From Stenotrophomonas rhizophila (GTDB lineage: Bacteria; Pseudomonadota; Gammaproteobacteria; Xanthomonadales; Xanthomonadaceae): a stretch of 64,000 bases of DNA. Each line of letters starts with the position of its first letter. Within the stretch, counting starts at the first letter, position 1. Positions 14,435-23,957 of the stretch are shown one piece after another. Under the pieces are notes generated by a model. The model was not told where the DNA came from. It did no database searches and saw nothing but the letters and a program-made list of their open reading frames with translations. Both the position numbers and the translations under genes were made by a program. The DNA lies in assembly GCF_000661955.1 (NCBI RefSeq), contig NZ_CP007597.1, positions 3,626,051 to 3,690,050 on the forward strand, written 5' to 3'.

Positions 14435-17185
14435 ATGCGTAAACAGGCGATGGCGTGGTCGATCCAGCTGGCGTTGATGGGTGTGGCCGCAACCGCAGGC
14501 GCCCAGGCGCCGGCCGCGTCCGGGGTGCAGCAACTGGACACGGTGCAGGTCACCGGTTCGCGCATTCCGCGCGCCCAGGTCGAGGGCCCGGCCCCGGTCA
14601 CGGTGATCACCGCCGAGCAGATCCAGGCCAGCGGCTTCACCAGCGTGCCGGACGTGCTGCGGTCGATGTCCCAGAACGGCGGTGAGACCCAGAGCCAGCA
14701 GTCCTCCAGCGGCGCGGACTTCTCGCCGGGTGCGCAGCAGGTCGACCTGCGCGGGCTGGGCCCGAACCACACCCTGGTGCTGGTCAATGGCCGCCGCATC
14801 GCCGACTTCCCGATGCCGTTCCAGGGCCGCAGCAACTTCACCGACGTGTCCAACATCCCGATCGGGATGATCGAGCGGATCGAAGTACTTACCGGCAGCG
14901 CCTCGGCGATCTACGGCTCGGACGCGATTGCCGGCGTGGTCAACTTCATCCTCAAGAAGCACGTGGATGGCACCACGGTGGACGTGCGGATGGGCACGGC
15001 CACCGAAGGCGGCGCCGATTCGTTCGACATCAGCCTGGCCAGCGGCTTCGATGCCGGTCGCTTCAGTGCGGTGTACAGCCTGGAACTGCAGTCGCAGACG
15101 CCGCTGTGGGCCTACGAGCGCAGCCAGCAGGATTCCACCCTGGACGCCCCCACCGAGAGCGCCCGCGCCGCGCGCCGTGCCTACCTGCGCACCGATTACA
15201 ACGACGATTACCTGGACCCGGGCCAGGCCACCTGCGATGCGCTGGCCGGGCAGAACCGCGGCAGCACCCAGTATGCCGAGCGCCCGCGCTACGGCTTCTA
15301 CTGCGGCAGCGACCGGTCGATCGGCTACGGCACGATCCTGAGCAAGCGCCGCGGCGTGAACGGCTACGCCTCGCTCAACTATGCCTTCGACAATGGCACC
15401 CAGTGGTTTGCCGACGTGCAGATGGGCTACCACGACATCGCGCTGATGCGCGACGTGACCCAGTGGGGCCGGATGGCCGCCGACGGTAACGAAGACGGCT
15501 ACTTCTACAACCAGGCCACCGACCAGGTGGAATTCTGGCAGCGCCAGTTCTCGCCCGAGGAAATGGGCGGCCTGCGCAACGGCATGATCCGCAGCACCCA
15601 GAAGACCTTCAGCGTGACCACCGGCTTCAAGGGCAGCCTGGGCCCGAACTGGGACTACGAGGCCTCGCTGAGCCATTCGCAGTACCAGTCGTCGATCCGC
15701 TGGCCGCAGATCATCGCGTCCAAGGCCAACGCGCTGTTCCTGGGCGAGCAGCTGGGCGAGTACACCGATGACGACGACAACGTGTTCCCGGTGTTCAACG
15801 CCGATCCGGCGCGCCTGTACCGGCCACTGAGCCGCAGCGAGTACGATTCGATCGCCGCGAAGACGACCTACACGCCGAAGTCGCGCACCGATACGGCCGC
15901 ACTGACCCTGACCAACGGCGAGCTGTTCGAACTGCCGGGCGGCAAGGCCGGGTTCGCCGCCACCGCCGAGTTCGGCAACCAGTCCTACGCGCTGAACCCC
16001 GATCCGCTGGCGACCGAATACTACTACTACAGCTGGAAGGACTCGGACGGCCATGGCAGCCGCAACCGCTGGGCCACCGCGGCCGAGCTGCGCCTGCCGC
16101 TGCACGACACGCTCAACGTGAGCGTGGCCGGCCGTTACGACCAGTACCGCTACTCGGGCAACAGCATCGGCAAGGCGACCTGGAGCGGCGGTATCGAGTG
16201 GCGCCCGATCGACAGCCTGCTGGTGCGGGGTTCGTACGGCACCGCGTTCCGTGCGCCGGACCTGCACTACGTGTACGCCGGGCCGGGCAACGATGAAACC
16301 AGCAACAACGACTACTACGCCTGCCAGCTGGACGGTGCGGATGATTGCTCGGACTACGAAGAGAACCTGATCCGCACGCGCGAGGGCAACCGGAAGCTCG
16401 ACCCGGAGACCAGCACGTCGTGGAGCGCCGGGTTTGTGTGGTCGCCAGCGGTGGGTCTGGACCTGTCGGTGGACTGGTTCGACATCGACATGCGCGACCA
16501 GGTGAAGGACATGGACGTGGGCACGATCCTGCGGGATGAAGCGGCCTGCCGTCTGGGCGGCGCCGATGCGAATTCGCCGACCTGTGTCGATGCGATCAGC
16601 CGCGTCACCCGCACCAGCGACGGCCGCCTGTACGGGGTGCACGTCAACCCGGTCAACATCGCGCGCGAGACCACGCAGGGCATCGACGTGGGCGTGCGTT
16701 ACCGGCTGACCACGGGCATCGGCGATTTCATCCTGAGTGGCAACCACACCTGGGTGAAGACGCACGATTTCCAGCAGTTCGACGGCGATGTGGTGGAGGA
16801 CAAGTTCGCGGTGAACAGCGGGTTCGACATTCCGCGCACCAAGACCAGCGCCAGCATCACGTGGGAGAACGATGCGTGGTCGGCGACGCTGTACGGGTCG
16901 CGGCTGGGCAAGCTGCCGACCTACGACAGCTATGACGAGAGTTTCGATCCGGAGAGCGGCGACAGCCCGTGGATCGGGGCGACGTACCGGTACAACGTGT
17001 CGGTGCAGTACCGCGTGGACGACCATTCGCGCCTGTCCCTGTCGGTGGTGAACGTGGGCAATAAGATGCCGCCGAAGGACGCGACCTACACGTCGTACCC
17101 GTACTACGACGTGTCGTGGTTCGATACGGTGGGCCGCACGATCAACCTGCAGTACACGCACAAGTTCGGCGGCACGGCGCTGTAA
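14435..17185 (+). CDS. TonB-dependent receptor
   Basis: This is an outer-membrane beta-barrel that imports bound ligands with TonB energy. The start MRKQAMAWSIQLALMGVAATAGAQA at 14435 gives a clear signal peptide and 916 residues. The plug domain follows: TonB-box-like LDTVQVTGSRI, then PVTVITAEQIQASG, VDLRGLGPNHTLVLVNGRR and the ERIEVLTGSASAIYGSDAIAGVVN block. The rest is aromatic-rich barrel, with a DPETSTSWSAGFVW late motif. It belongs to the long Xanthomonad group often tied to polymer-use loci. It diverges from the cyanophycinase-like gene, so arginyl-aspartyl peptides are a plausible ligand. The terminal residue is Leu, not the usual aromatic. Confidence 0.95.
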   Translation: MRKQAMAWSIQLALMGVAATAGAQAPAASGVQQLDTVQVTGSRIPRAQVEGPAPVTVITAEQIQASGFTSVPDVLRSMSQNGGETQSQQSSSGADFSPGAQQVDLRGLGPNHTLVLVNGRRIADFPMPFQGRSNFTDVSNIPIGMIERIEVLTGSASAIYGSDAIAGVVNFILKKHVDGTTVDVRMGTATEGGADSFDISLASGFDAGRFSAVYSLELQSQTPLWAYERSQQDSTLDAPTESARAARRAYLRTDYNDDYLDPGQATCDALAGQNRGSTQYAERPRYGFYCGSDRSIGYGTILSKRRGVNGYASLNYAFDNGTQWFADVQMGYHDIALMRDVTQWGRMAADGNEDGYFYNQATDQVEFWQRQFSPEEMGGLRNGMIRSTQKTFSVTTGFKGSLGPNWDYEASLSHSQYQSSIRWPQIIASKANALFLGEQLGEYTDDDDNVFPVFNADPARLYRPLSRSEYDSIAAKTTYTPKSRTDTAALTLTNGELFELPGGKAGFAATAEFGNQSYALNPDPLATEYYYYSWKDSDGHGSRNRWATAAELRLPLHDTLNVSVAGRYDQYRYSGNSIGKATWSGGIEWRPIDSLLVRGSYGTAFRAPDLHYVYAGPGNDETSNNDYYACQLDGADDCSDYEENLIRTREGNRKLDPETSTSWSAGFVWSPAVGLDLSVDWFDIDMRDQVKDMDVGTILRDEAACRLGGADANSPTCVDAISRVTRTSDGRLYGVHVNPVNIARETTQGIDVGVRYRLTTGIGDFILSGNHTWVKTHDFQQFDGDVVEDKFAVNSGFDIPRTKTSASITWENDAWSATLYGSRLGKLPTYDSYDESFDPESGDSPWIGATYRYNVSVQYRVDDHSRLSLSVVNVGNKMPPKDATYTSYPYYDVSWFDTVGRTINLQYTHKFGGTAL

Positions 17186-17213
17186 GCGGCGCGGTTGCAG
17201 CGGATGCGGGCGA

Positions 17214-17245
17214 AAAGACGGAGGCAGTGCCTCCGTCTTTTTTTT
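17214..17245 (+). terminator. Rho-independent terminator after the TonB receptor
   Basis: A stem AGACGGAGGC/GCCTCCGTCT closes on a 3-nt loop and is followed by a run of eight T. It lies about 30 bp after the receptor stop codon. Confidence 0.92.
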
Positions 17246-17330
17246 GGCGATGCACTTCCCAAGCGACAAGGCACAAGCGATCACGGTGTGCTGGCGCCTG
17301 CGCGGGCCGGCCATGCAGAGACCCAAGCAG

Positions 17331-17354
17331 GTAGTGCCGGCCGCTGGCCGGCTC
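17331..17354 (+). repeat. SMAG palindrome
   Basis: GTAGTGCCGGCCGCTGGCCG followed by GCTC: a short hairpin-forming palindrome starting with GTAG, typical of the SMAG family of Stenotrophomonas. The same core recurs at 17624, 37862, 42591 and 42661. Confidence 0.85.
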
Positions 17355-17380
17355 CTCACCATCCCGAATGCGTCCCTCGC

Positions 17381-17758
17381 GGTTCTCCACACCCGACGTG
17401 GAGAGGCGTGGGGGTTTGGTGTGGACAAGTAGGTGCAAGCCAACCACCGCAAGGCTTTCATGGCGTGGTGATTTTTTGTCCACGCGTGTAGGGGGTTTTC
17501 CACATCGCACGTGGAGAGCGATGGGGGTTTGCTGTGGACAACCCGGTGCGAGCGATACGCTGCAAGGGTTTCCAGCGGTGGTCAGAAAGTGTCCACGTTG
17601 CTTGCGGGGTGGGTGTGCGGATTGCCGGCCAGCGGCCGGCACTACCGGGGTCGGGGTTTTCCACATGGGGCGTGGAGAGCGGTGGGTGTTTGTTGTGGAC
17701 AAGTGGGTCGGAAGCACACGCGGCAAGGGTTTCCGGGCGTGATCAAATAATCACCACC
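17381..17758 (+). repeat. Three diverged copies of a ~104-bp repeat with TCCAC/GTGGA motifs
   Basis: Copies run 17381-17484, 17494-17597 and 17655-17758. Each starts GGTT(C/T)TCCACA, has GTGGAGAG about 16 bp in, TGTGGACAA around 40 bp in, and GCAAGG(C/G)TTTC plus a GTGNTC element near the end. Spacing is 113 then 161 bp; the larger gap holds an inserted SMAG palindrome. No credible coding frame is present, so the 597 bp from the receptor terminator to the next gene are essentially repeat DNA. Function is unknown. Confidence 0.8.
17624..17645 (-). repeat. SMAG palindrome (inverted)
   Basis: The reverse complement of the GTAGTGCCGGCC core ends in CACTAC at 17645. It lies between the second and third 104-bp repeat units and accounts for most of their unequal spacing. 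Confidence 0.85.
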
Positions 17759-17842
17759 AAGTACTTGCCAGCGGACAACCTGTCGCAGAGTGGCTCCCCA
17801 TCCCGACTATGCTGCGTTCCCCTTATCGATGGAGAGCACCGC

Positions 17843-18880
17843 GTGCGCAGAGGCATTCCCCGCATCGCCGTTGTCGGTGCCGGCATCATCGGCGCCTCTG
17901 TGGCGTGGCACCTGACGCGCGCGGGTGCAGCCGTCACGGTGCTGGAGCGCGGCGCCACTGCGTCGGGCGGAGCGACCGGCAGCTCGTATGGCTGGGTGGG
18001 TACGGGCAGCATGCTGCCGGGCGATTCGCCGTCGCGCTTTGCCATGATCCGCGACGCCATGCCGGAATTTTCCCGGCTGGCGAACGCGCTGGGGCCATTA
18101 CCGATCGCGGCGCGCGGTGCGCTCGTATGGGCCGGTACGGACGCTGAAACCGACGCGTTTGTAACCCAGCAGCGAGAGGCCGGTATCGGTATCGAGCTGC
18201 TCGATCACGCAGGCATCAGGACGTTGGAGCCGCACCTGAAGGCGCCGGCACTGGCCGCATGGGTGCCCGGGGATGTCGCCCTCGAACCCGCCCTACTGAC
18301 CGCGCAGCTGTTGTCCAGTGCACGGGCATCCGGCGCGCGCGTAGTCTTCAATCAGGAGGTGTCGGCCATCGAAACCCGCAACGGCCGGGTCACCGGAGTG
18401 GTGACAACGGACGGGACCCATGCCGTGGACGCCGTGGTGCTTGCCAATGCTGCCAGCGCCGTGCCCCTGGCGGCACGCCTGGATATCCACCTGCCCGTGC
18501 ATGAGGCGCCCGCGGTGCTGTTGGCGTTCGACGCATTGCCCGGGCGTCTCCATCACCTGCTGTGTGCCGCGGACCACGAAGTCCGCCCACGCCTCGGCGG
18601 TGGACTGCTGGTTGCGGCCGACATGCCCGTCGAGGGCGATGCCGGGCTGGACAGCCTCGCCCGTCAGTGCATGGCCGATACGCAGGCCCTGCTCGCTGCC
18701 CCTGCCGGACTGGTGTTGCGCTCGGTGAGGGCCGTGCAACGGCCGTTGACCAGCACCGGTATGCCAGTACAGGGATTCCTGCCAGGCATTGAAGGCCTTT
18801 ACGCCGCCATCGCCCATCCGGGCGTGATGCTCGCGCCCTGGCTGGGCCGGCTGGCGGCGGAGGCGTTGATCGCCGCATGA
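17843..18880 (+). CDS. FAD-dependent oxidoreductase (D-amino-acid/glycine oxidase family)
   Basis: This is a DAO-type flavoenzyme that probably oxidises a small amine or amino acid. The frame is open upstream through repeat DNA, but GTG at 17843 with GGAGAG 9 nt upstream gives a start close to the Rossmann motif IAVVGAGIIGASVAWHL, 345 residues in all. Other features are SGGATGSSYGWVG near the FAD site, a middle substrate domain, and a C-terminal second FAD segment (GIEGLYAAIAHPGVMLAPWLG). It stands alone on the plus strand. Substrate cannot be assigned; proximity to the peptide-scavenging genes is only suggestive. Confidence 0.85.
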   Translation: MRRGIPRIAVVGAGIIGASVAWHLTRAGAAVTVLERGATASGGATGSSYGWVGTGSMLPGDSPSRFAMIRDAMPEFSRLANALGPLPIAARGALVWAGTDAETDAFVTQQREAGIGIELLDHAGIRTLEPHLKAPALAAWVPGDVALEPALLTAQLLSSARASGARVVFNQEVSAIETRNGRVTGVVTTDGTHAVDAVVLANAASAVPLAARLDIHLPVHEAPAVLLAFDALPGRLHHLLCAADHEVRPRLGGGLLVAADMPVEGDAGLDSLARQCMADTQALLAAPAGLVLRSVRAVQRPLTSTGMPVQGFLPGIEGLYAAIAHPGVMLAPWLGRLAAEALIAA

Positions 18881-19027
18881 GCGGCCGTGCCGGTAGACGG
18901 CCTGCTGCCCCGTGACGTGCCACTGCCCAGCATCTCGAAGGTCGCAGGCGACCCGGGCAGGCGGCGGGCCATGTAACGCGAGCCTATTCGCCACTAGCAC
19001 TGATTTACCCAGGCGTCGTCGTTGAGC

Positions 19028-19990
19028 TCAGTACGAGCCAGCCTTGAGCAACCCCTCCTCCCTACTCCGTCCAAGCGCTGCAGCGATCACCGCTGGGCGT
19101 AGTCGTCGCGCCTCACCCTTACGGGCATCGTCCTGATAGCCCAGTTTCAAAGGATGTTCGGCGAGGAACGACTCGACCTTCGCCAGCAGTGCAGGCGGTA
19201 TATCCCGATCCTCGAGCAGGATTGCCTTGTTCGCCGGCCTGGCAAGCAACGCGCGTGCAAAGAAGGTATCTACGTCGCCCGCCTTGAGGGCTGCCTCCGC
19301 GGTCAGACCGGCCGCCAGCATGAGCTGGGCCTCGCTCCGGCATCGCGCCACGACTGCATCGATGCGCTCACGCGACGGCAGCGAGGGGAAAGGACCGTTT
19401 TGAGGACCAAACACATCGCTGCCGATGCGGTAGTCGCGCTCAAACCCGAAGAAAGGCACGAGCCGCACGGATAAACCTGGGCATAGGTGATGCCTCGGAA
19501 CGGAGTCCGCCTCGTTGTAAGAGGTAGTCCGGCTCAGCTCGTCATATGCGAGGCGTGGTCGCTTCATGGTTTCTACCAGGGAGCGCTTGCCCCATATCGT
19601 GCTGTACTCCTGTTCCTCGCTGAACTGCCGGTGCTGAATGCCGATGGTCGGCGTGACCAGGAACGCAAGCACCGTCAGCGCCGCGGCGGCCGCCCATTGT
19701 CGGCCAGGCGCAGGGACGGGCAACCGACATTGACGCCTGCTGGTTGACACCACCCATATCGGCACGGTGATGATGAACAGCCCCAGGAACAGACCGAACA
19801 GACTGAACGTCGGCATCCCGTAGGCCCCCAGGCGATAGAACGTGCCAGCGCCGATGATCAGGTTGACCGTCATCGCCGCCAGTCCACCTATGGCAATGTA
19901 GGCCGGCCAATGCAGCCGCGACAGCCGGGAAGCCTCCCGCCAGGTGAGAGGGCGTGCGGGGGCCCGCGTCGAGTGTGCGTCCGTGCTCAT
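19028..19990 (-). CDS. Hypothetical membrane protein
   Basis: I do not recognise this 320-residue protein. The start MSTDAHSTRA at 19990 is chosen because AGGA lies 7 nt upstream; two in-frame ATG codons upstream are less well placed. The N-terminal third has three probable membrane helices (AYIAIGGLAAMTVNLIIGAG, FSLFGLFLGLFIITVPIWVV, WAAAAALTVLAFLVTP). A soluble C-terminal part with alanine-rich helices follows. Base composition and codon choice look less GC-biased than in neighbouring genes, hinting at recent acquisition. It has no operon partner: the plus-strand oxidoreductase ends 147 bp away, convergently. Confidence 0.7.
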   Translation of the reverse strand: MSTDAHSTRAPARPLTWREASRLSRLHWPAYIAIGGLAAMTVNLIIGAGTFYRLGAYGMPTFSLFGLFLGLFIITVPIWVVSTSRRQCRLPVPAPGRQWAAAAALTVLAFLVTPTIGIQHRQFSEEQEYSTIWGKRSLVETMKRPRLAYDELSRTTSYNEADSVPRHHLCPGLSVRLVPFFGFERDYRIGSDVFGPQNGPFPSLPSRERIDAVVARCRSEAQLMLAAGLTAEAALKAGDVDTFFARALLARPANKAILLEDRDIPPALLAKVESFLAEHPLKLGYQDDARKGEARRLRPAVIAAALGRSREEGLLKAGSY

Positions 19991-20282
19991 GCGCATATCC
20001 TGTCTGCTGTCGAGAGGCGCCGACAATACACTGGCGCTTCACTCTGACGCGGCAGCGCATCCCATACGATGATTGCAGCAGTGCTCAAAAGAACCGGGCA
20101 CGTCACAGCAAAGGGCGCTGGGCCTGGTATAGCGGCCAGTGGTACCCAGACAGGAATGAATGACGGGATAGACACGCGCTGCGTCCACGAGGGACCGCTG
20201 CCCGGCACACCAATGCGGTTGTCCCGGAGGAACCGAAGAACGCGGGTGATTCTTTGTCCAGTCCGGCTTCGCCTGCCTCAAA

Positions 20283-20315
20283 CGCAAACGCCCCGCTCGG
20301 GGCGGGGCGTTTGCG
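20283..20315 (-). terminator. Terminator downstream of ychF
   Basis: A 13-bp perfect stem (CGCAAACGCCCCG/CGGGGCGTTTGCG) with a 7-nt loop lies 21 bp after the ychF stop. On the minus strand it is followed by TTTGAGGC, so the U-run is short but the stem is very stable. Confidence 0.75.
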
Positions 20316-20336
20316 CGACATCAACGTGCGATGGAA

Positions 20337-21428
20337 TCAGACGTTGAAGCGGAAGTGCAGGATGTCGCCTTCCTGGACGCGGTATTCCTTGCCTTCCAGG
20401 CGCAGGCGACCGGCTTCCTTGGCACCGGCTTCGCCCTTGTACTTGATGAAGTCGTCATAGGCGATGGTTTCAGCGCGGATGAAGCCCTTCTCGAAGTCGG
20501 TGTGGATCACCGCGGCGGCCTGCGGGGCGGTGGCGCCCTTGCGCACGGTCCAGGCACGGACTTCCTTCACGCCTGCGGTGAAGTAGGTCTGCAGACCCAG
20601 CAGCTGGTAGGCAGCGTAGATCACGCGGTTCAAGCCCGGCTCGGACAGGCCGAGGTCGGCCAGGAACGTGTCGCGGTCTTCGTCGTCCAGCTGCGACAGC
20701 TCTTCTTCGATGGCCGCCGACACCGGCACCACCTGCGCGCCTTCGGTGGCGGCGCGGGCGCGTACGGCGTCCAGGTGCGGGTTGTTCTCGAAGCCGTCTT
20801 CCAGCACGTTGGCGATGTACATGACCGGCTTGAGGGTGAGCAGGAACAGGTCACGGACCAGCGCCTTCTCTTCCTCGTCCAGGCCCGCCGAACGACCGGC
20901 CTTGCCGTCGGCCAGCGCGGCCTGCAGCTTGGCCAGCACCGGCTTGCGTGCCGCCGCTTCCTTGTCGCCACCCTTGGCGGCGCGCTCGGCGCGGTTCAGC
21001 GCCTTCTCGACGCTGTCCAGGTCGGCCAGGGCCAGCTCGGTGTCGATGGTGTCGATGTCCGACAGCGGGTCGACCTTGTTGTTGACGTGGATGACGTCGG
21101 CGTTTTCGAAGCAGCGCACCACGTGGGTGATCGCATCCACTTCGCGGATGTGGGCCAGGAACTTGTTGCCCAGGCCTTCACCGCTGGCGGCACCGGCCAC
21201 CAGGCCGGCGATGTCGACGAACTCGACCGCGGTCGGGATGACCTTCTGCGGGTTGATGATCGCGGCCAGCTCGTTCAGGCGCGGATCCGGCACCGGCACG
21301 ATGCCGACGTTCGGTTCAATCGTGCAGAACGGGAAGTTGGCCGCAGCGATGCCCGCCTTGGTCAGCGCATTGAACAGGGTCGACTTGCCGACGTTGGGCA
21401 GACCGACGATGCCGCATTTGATACCCAT
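20337..21428 (-). CDS. ychF: Redox-regulated ATPase YchF (Obg-like)
   Basis: YchF is a universally conserved P-loop ATPase of the Obg family associated with ribosomes and stress responses. The ATG at 21428 ([20 protein letters not shown]) gives 363 residues, exactly the E. coli length; a TTG three codons upstream sits directly on the AGAGG site and is unlikely. Seen motifs are the G1 loop [29 protein letters not shown] (G3 region) and the C-terminal TGS domain ending [14 protein letters not shown]. It lies downstream of pth, a common bacterial pairing. Confidence 0.98.
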   Translation of the reverse strand: MGIKCGIVGLPNVGKSTLFNALTKAGIAAANFPFCTIEPNVGIVPVPDPRLNELAAIINPQKVIPTAVEFVDIAGLVAGAASGEGLGNKFLAHIREVDAITHVVRCFENADVIHVNNKVDPLSDIDTIDTELALADLDSVEKALNRAERAAKGGDKEAAARKPVLAKLQAALADGKAGRSAGLDEEEKALVRDLFLLTLKPVMYIANVLEDGFENNPHLDAVRARAATEGAQVVPVSAAIEEELSQLDDEDRDTFLADLGLSEPGLNRVIYAAYQLLGLQTYFTAGVKEVRAWTVRKGATAPQAAAVIHTDFEKGFIRAETIAYDDFIKYKGEAGAKEAGRLRLEGKEYRVQEGDILHFRFNV

Positions 21429-21448
21429 CTTTGACAACCTCTGGGGTG

Positions 21449-21473
21449 GTAGGTACCGACCGTTGGTCGGTAC
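21449..21473 (+). repeat. GTAG-type palindrome between ychF and pth
   Basis: GTAGGTACCGACCGTTGGTC followed by GGTAC. It belongs to the CCGACC-GTT-GGTCGG subfamily also found at 52813, 55948, 63622 and 63665. Confidence 0.75.
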
Positions 21474-21480
21474 ACCGTGG

Positions 21481-22059
21481 TTATTTCGGGGTGTGGAGGC
21501 GCTTCATCGCCTCACTGTAATCGCCGGATACCGCCAGCGGCAGCACGTCGATCGCATCTTCGATGGCACGACCAATCAGCACATCATCGTCTTTGCTGGC
21601 ACGCCCCAGCACCCACGGGACCACGCGGTCCTTGTGGCCGGGATGGCCGATGCCGATGCGCAGGCGGTGGAACTTGCCGTGGCCGAGCAGGCGGATGGTG
21701 TCGCGCAGGCCATTCTGGCCGCCGTGTCCACCGTCGAACTTGAGCCGGGCCACGCCAGGCGGCAGGTCCAGTTCGTCGTGCGCCAGCAGGGTTTCTTCCG
21801 GTTCGATCTTCCAGAAGCGCTGCGCGGCGGTGACCGATTTGCCACTGAGGTTCATGAAGGTGGCGGGCTTGAGCAGCCACACCGAGTGCCCGGCGATGTC
21901 GACCTTGGCGGTCTCGCCGAACAGCTTGCTGTCCACGCTCCAGCGCGCGCCGGCCTGTTCAACCAGGGCGTCAATGAAACGAAACCCGGCATTGTGCCGG
22001 GTCTGGGCGTGCTCGGGTCCGGGATTGCCCAGACCAACGATCAATCGCAATCCTGTCAT
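21481..22059 (-). CDS. pth: Peptidyl-tRNA hydrolase
   Basis: Pth recycles tRNA by cleaving peptidyl-tRNA that drops off the ribosome. The start [14 protein letters not shown] at 22059 gives 192 residues, the usual length; upstream codons belong to the rplY spacer. Family motifs are [18 protein letters not shown], including the catalytic His in RHNAGF, the substrate-binding MNLSGKSV, and [13 protein letters not shown]. It sits between rplY and ychF on the same strand, 82 nt after rplY, in a translation-related cluster. Confidence 0.98.
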   Translation of the reverse strand: MTGLRLIVGLGNPGPEHAQTRHNAGFRFIDALVEQAGARWSVDSKLFGETAKVDIAGHSVWLLKPATFMNLSGKSVTAAQRFWKIEPEETLLAHDELDLPPGVARLKFDGGHGGQNGLRDTIRLLGHGKFHRLRIGIGHPGHKDRVVPWVLGRASKDDDVLIGRAIEDAIDVLPLAVSGDYSEAMKRLHTPK

Positions 22060-22140
22060 CACTCTTCTTTCGTCGGTACCGGCCCTGTGCCGGCACATAC
22101 AGAAACGGCGCCTGCCCCGAAGGACAGGCGCCGCAATCAC

Positions 22141-22755
22141 TTACTCTGCAGCCGGCGCTTCGTCGGCAGCTTCTTCCTTGCCGAGCTTGGCGGTGACGAT
22201 CGCGTCGTCGTGGTCCTTGCCCTGGGCCAGGGCCGGGATCTCGACGCCCTTCGGCAGCTTGATGTCCGACAGGTAGATCACATCGCCAGCCTTCAGGTCG
22301 GCCAGGTCGACGTCGATCGACTCCGGCAGGTCCTTCGGCAGGCAGGACACGGTCACTTCCTTCAGTTCGTGGGTGACCACGACGTCGGCAGCCTTGCCAG
22401 CCGGCGAGGTGTCTTCGTTGATGAAGTGCAGCGGGACGTTGGCGGTCAGCGCTTCGTTCTCGTTCACGCGCAGGAAATCCAGGTGGATGATCAGCTGCTT
22501 GAACGGGTGGCGCTGCATGTCACGCAGCAGGACCTTGGTGATCTGGCCATCCAGGTTCAGGTCCAGGATCGACGAGTAGAACCACTCGTTCTGCTGGGCA
22601 AGCCAGGTGGCGTTGTGGTCCAGGTTGATGTTGATCGGAGCGGCGTCGCCGCCGTAGACGACGGCCGGGATCACGCCGGCGTGACGCAGGCGGCGGCTCG
22701 CACCCTTGCCCTGCACGTCACGAGCGGTGACCTTGATTTCATGGGTCTTGGACAT
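22141..22755 (-). CDS. rplY: 50S ribosomal protein L25 (Ctc/TL5 type)
   Basis: L25 binds 5S rRNA. At 204 residues this is the long two-domain form: an N-terminal L25 domain (MSKTHEIKVTARDVQGKGASRR; RHAGVIPAVVYGG) and a C-terminal beta-rich TL5 domain (VTVSCLPKDLPESIDVDLAD), ending in an acidic alanine-rich tail. The family start at 22755 is used, as upstream frame extends into prs. The prs-rplY-pth-ychF order is widely conserved. Confidence 0.97.
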   Translation of the reverse strand: MSKTHEIKVTARDVQGKGASRRLRHAGVIPAVVYGGDAAPININLDHNATWLAQQNEWFYSSILDLNLDGQITKVLLRDMQRHPFKQLIIHLDFLRVNENEALTANVPLHFINEDTSPAGKAADVVVTHELKEVTVSCLPKDLPESIDVDLADLKAGDVIYLSDIKLPKGVEIPALAQGKDHDDAIVTAKLGKEEAADEAPAAE

Positions 22756-22864
22756 TGTATTGACTACCAGTTGGTGCCTTGCCGGATGGCTTGGCGATGA
22801 AGGGCACGTCCGCGACCAGACGTACCCGGGGCCCGCCCACCGTTGCCGGCGGGCGGAAAAAAAA

Positions 22865-23824
22865 TCAGTCCACGTACAGCGAGCTGACCGACTCGCCGAA
22901 GGCGATGCGGCGCATCGTTTCGGCCAGCATTTCCGCCACGCTGAGCTGGCGGATCTTGCTGCACACCCGCGCCTCTTCACGCAGCGGGATGGTGTCGGTC
23001 ACCACCAGCTCATCGAGCTGGGAGTTGTTGATGTTGTCCACCGCCGGGCCCGAGAGCACGGCGTGGGTGCAGTACGCGGCCACCTTGAGGGCGCCACGCG
23101 CCTTCAGCGCCGCGGCAGCCGCACACAGGGTGCCGGCGGTATCGACGATGTCATCGACCATCACGCAGGTCTTGCCTTCGACGTCACCGATGATGTTCAT
23201 CACGGTGGAGACGTTGGCGCGCGGACGGCGCTTGTCGATGATCGCCAGGTCCGCATCGTCAAGCCGCTTGGCCACCGCACGTGCGCGCACCACGCCGCCC
23301 ACGTCCGGGGACACCACGATCAGGTTTTCCGTGCCGTAGGCGCGCCAGATATCGGCGAGCAGCAGCGGCGAGGCATATACGTTGTCGACCGGCATGTCGA
23401 AGAAGCCCTGGATCTGGTCGGCATGCAGATCCACCGTCAGCACCCGGTCGGCGCCCACGGCACTGAACATCTTGGCGGCCACCTTGGCGGTGATCGGCAC
23501 GCGCGAGGAGCGCATGCGGCGATCCTGGCGCGAGTAGCCGAAATACGGCACCACCGCGGTAACGCTGTTGACCGAGGCGCGCTTGAGCGCATCGATCAGC
23601 ACCAGCAGCTCCATCAGGTTCTCGGCGCTCGGCGCGCAGGTCGGCTGGATCACGAACACGTCCTGCTTGCGGACGTTTTCCTCGATCTCGACCTGGACTT
23701 CACCGTCGGAGAAGCGCGACACCAACGCCTTGCCCGGTCGCACCCCCAGTTCCTTGCAGATGCTCTGCGCAAGGCGCTTGTTGGCGTTGCCGGAAAATAC
23801 CAGCAGGTTGGGGTGATCTTGCAT
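22865..23824 (-). CDS. prs: Ribose-phosphate pyrophosphokinase
   Basis: Prs makes PRPP from ribose 5-phosphate and ATP, the precursor for nucleotides, histidine, tryptophan and NAD. Starting at [16 protein letters not shown] (23824; another ATG lies one codon upstream) gives 319 residues. Motifs seen are [15 protein letters not shown] (the flexible-loop region), [12 protein letters not shown], which binds ATP and metal, and the PRPP loop [14 protein letters not shown]. It lies between tRNA-Gln and rplY on the minus strand, in the conserved ispE-tRNA-prs order. Confidence 0.97.
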   Translation of the reverse strand: MQDHPNLLVFSGNANKRLAQSICKELGVRPGKALVSRFSDGEVQVEIEENVRKQDVFVIQPTCAPSAENLMELLVLIDALKRASVNSVTAVVPYFGYSRQDRRMRSSRVPITAKVAAKMFSAVGADRVLTVDLHADQIQGFFDMPVDNVYASPLLLADIWRAYGTENLIVVSPDVGGVVRARAVAKRLDDADLAIIDKRRPRANVSTVMNIIGDVEGKTCVMVDDIVDTAGTLCAAAAALKARGALKVAAYCTHAVLSGPAVDNINNSQLDELVVTDTIPLREEARVCSKIRQLSVAEMLAETMRRIAFGESVSSLYVD

Positions 23825-23957
23825 CATGACGGTCTCGGGCGGGAGCGATTGGAGAACTCGGCCGCCGGCACCCTGGAGTGTCTGCGGTGACAACACCGCG
23901 GATCATCGGCCGTGCCCGCGCAGGCATGCGCATGGGAACGCGGCTGACATCCGCAAG

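Noticed and set aside
14333..17503. Minus-strand frame of 1056 codons opposite the TonB receptor
   Set aside because: It is antisense to a receptor with clear plug and barrel motifs; its product is Arg/His/Val-rich and runs through terminator and repeat DNA.
17381..17758. CRISPR array or DnaA-box cluster
   Set aside because: The repeats are too long and diverged, only three in number, with unequal spacing and no cas genes. The TGTGGACAA motifs miss the DnaA consensus by one base, and no oriC genes (dnaA, dnaN) are nearby.
17534..17842. N-terminal extension of the FAD oxidoreductase frame
   Set aside because: The in-frame region crosses the repeat units and a SMAG palindrome; the Rossmann motif begins a few codons after the GTG at 17843, which has a ribosome-binding site.
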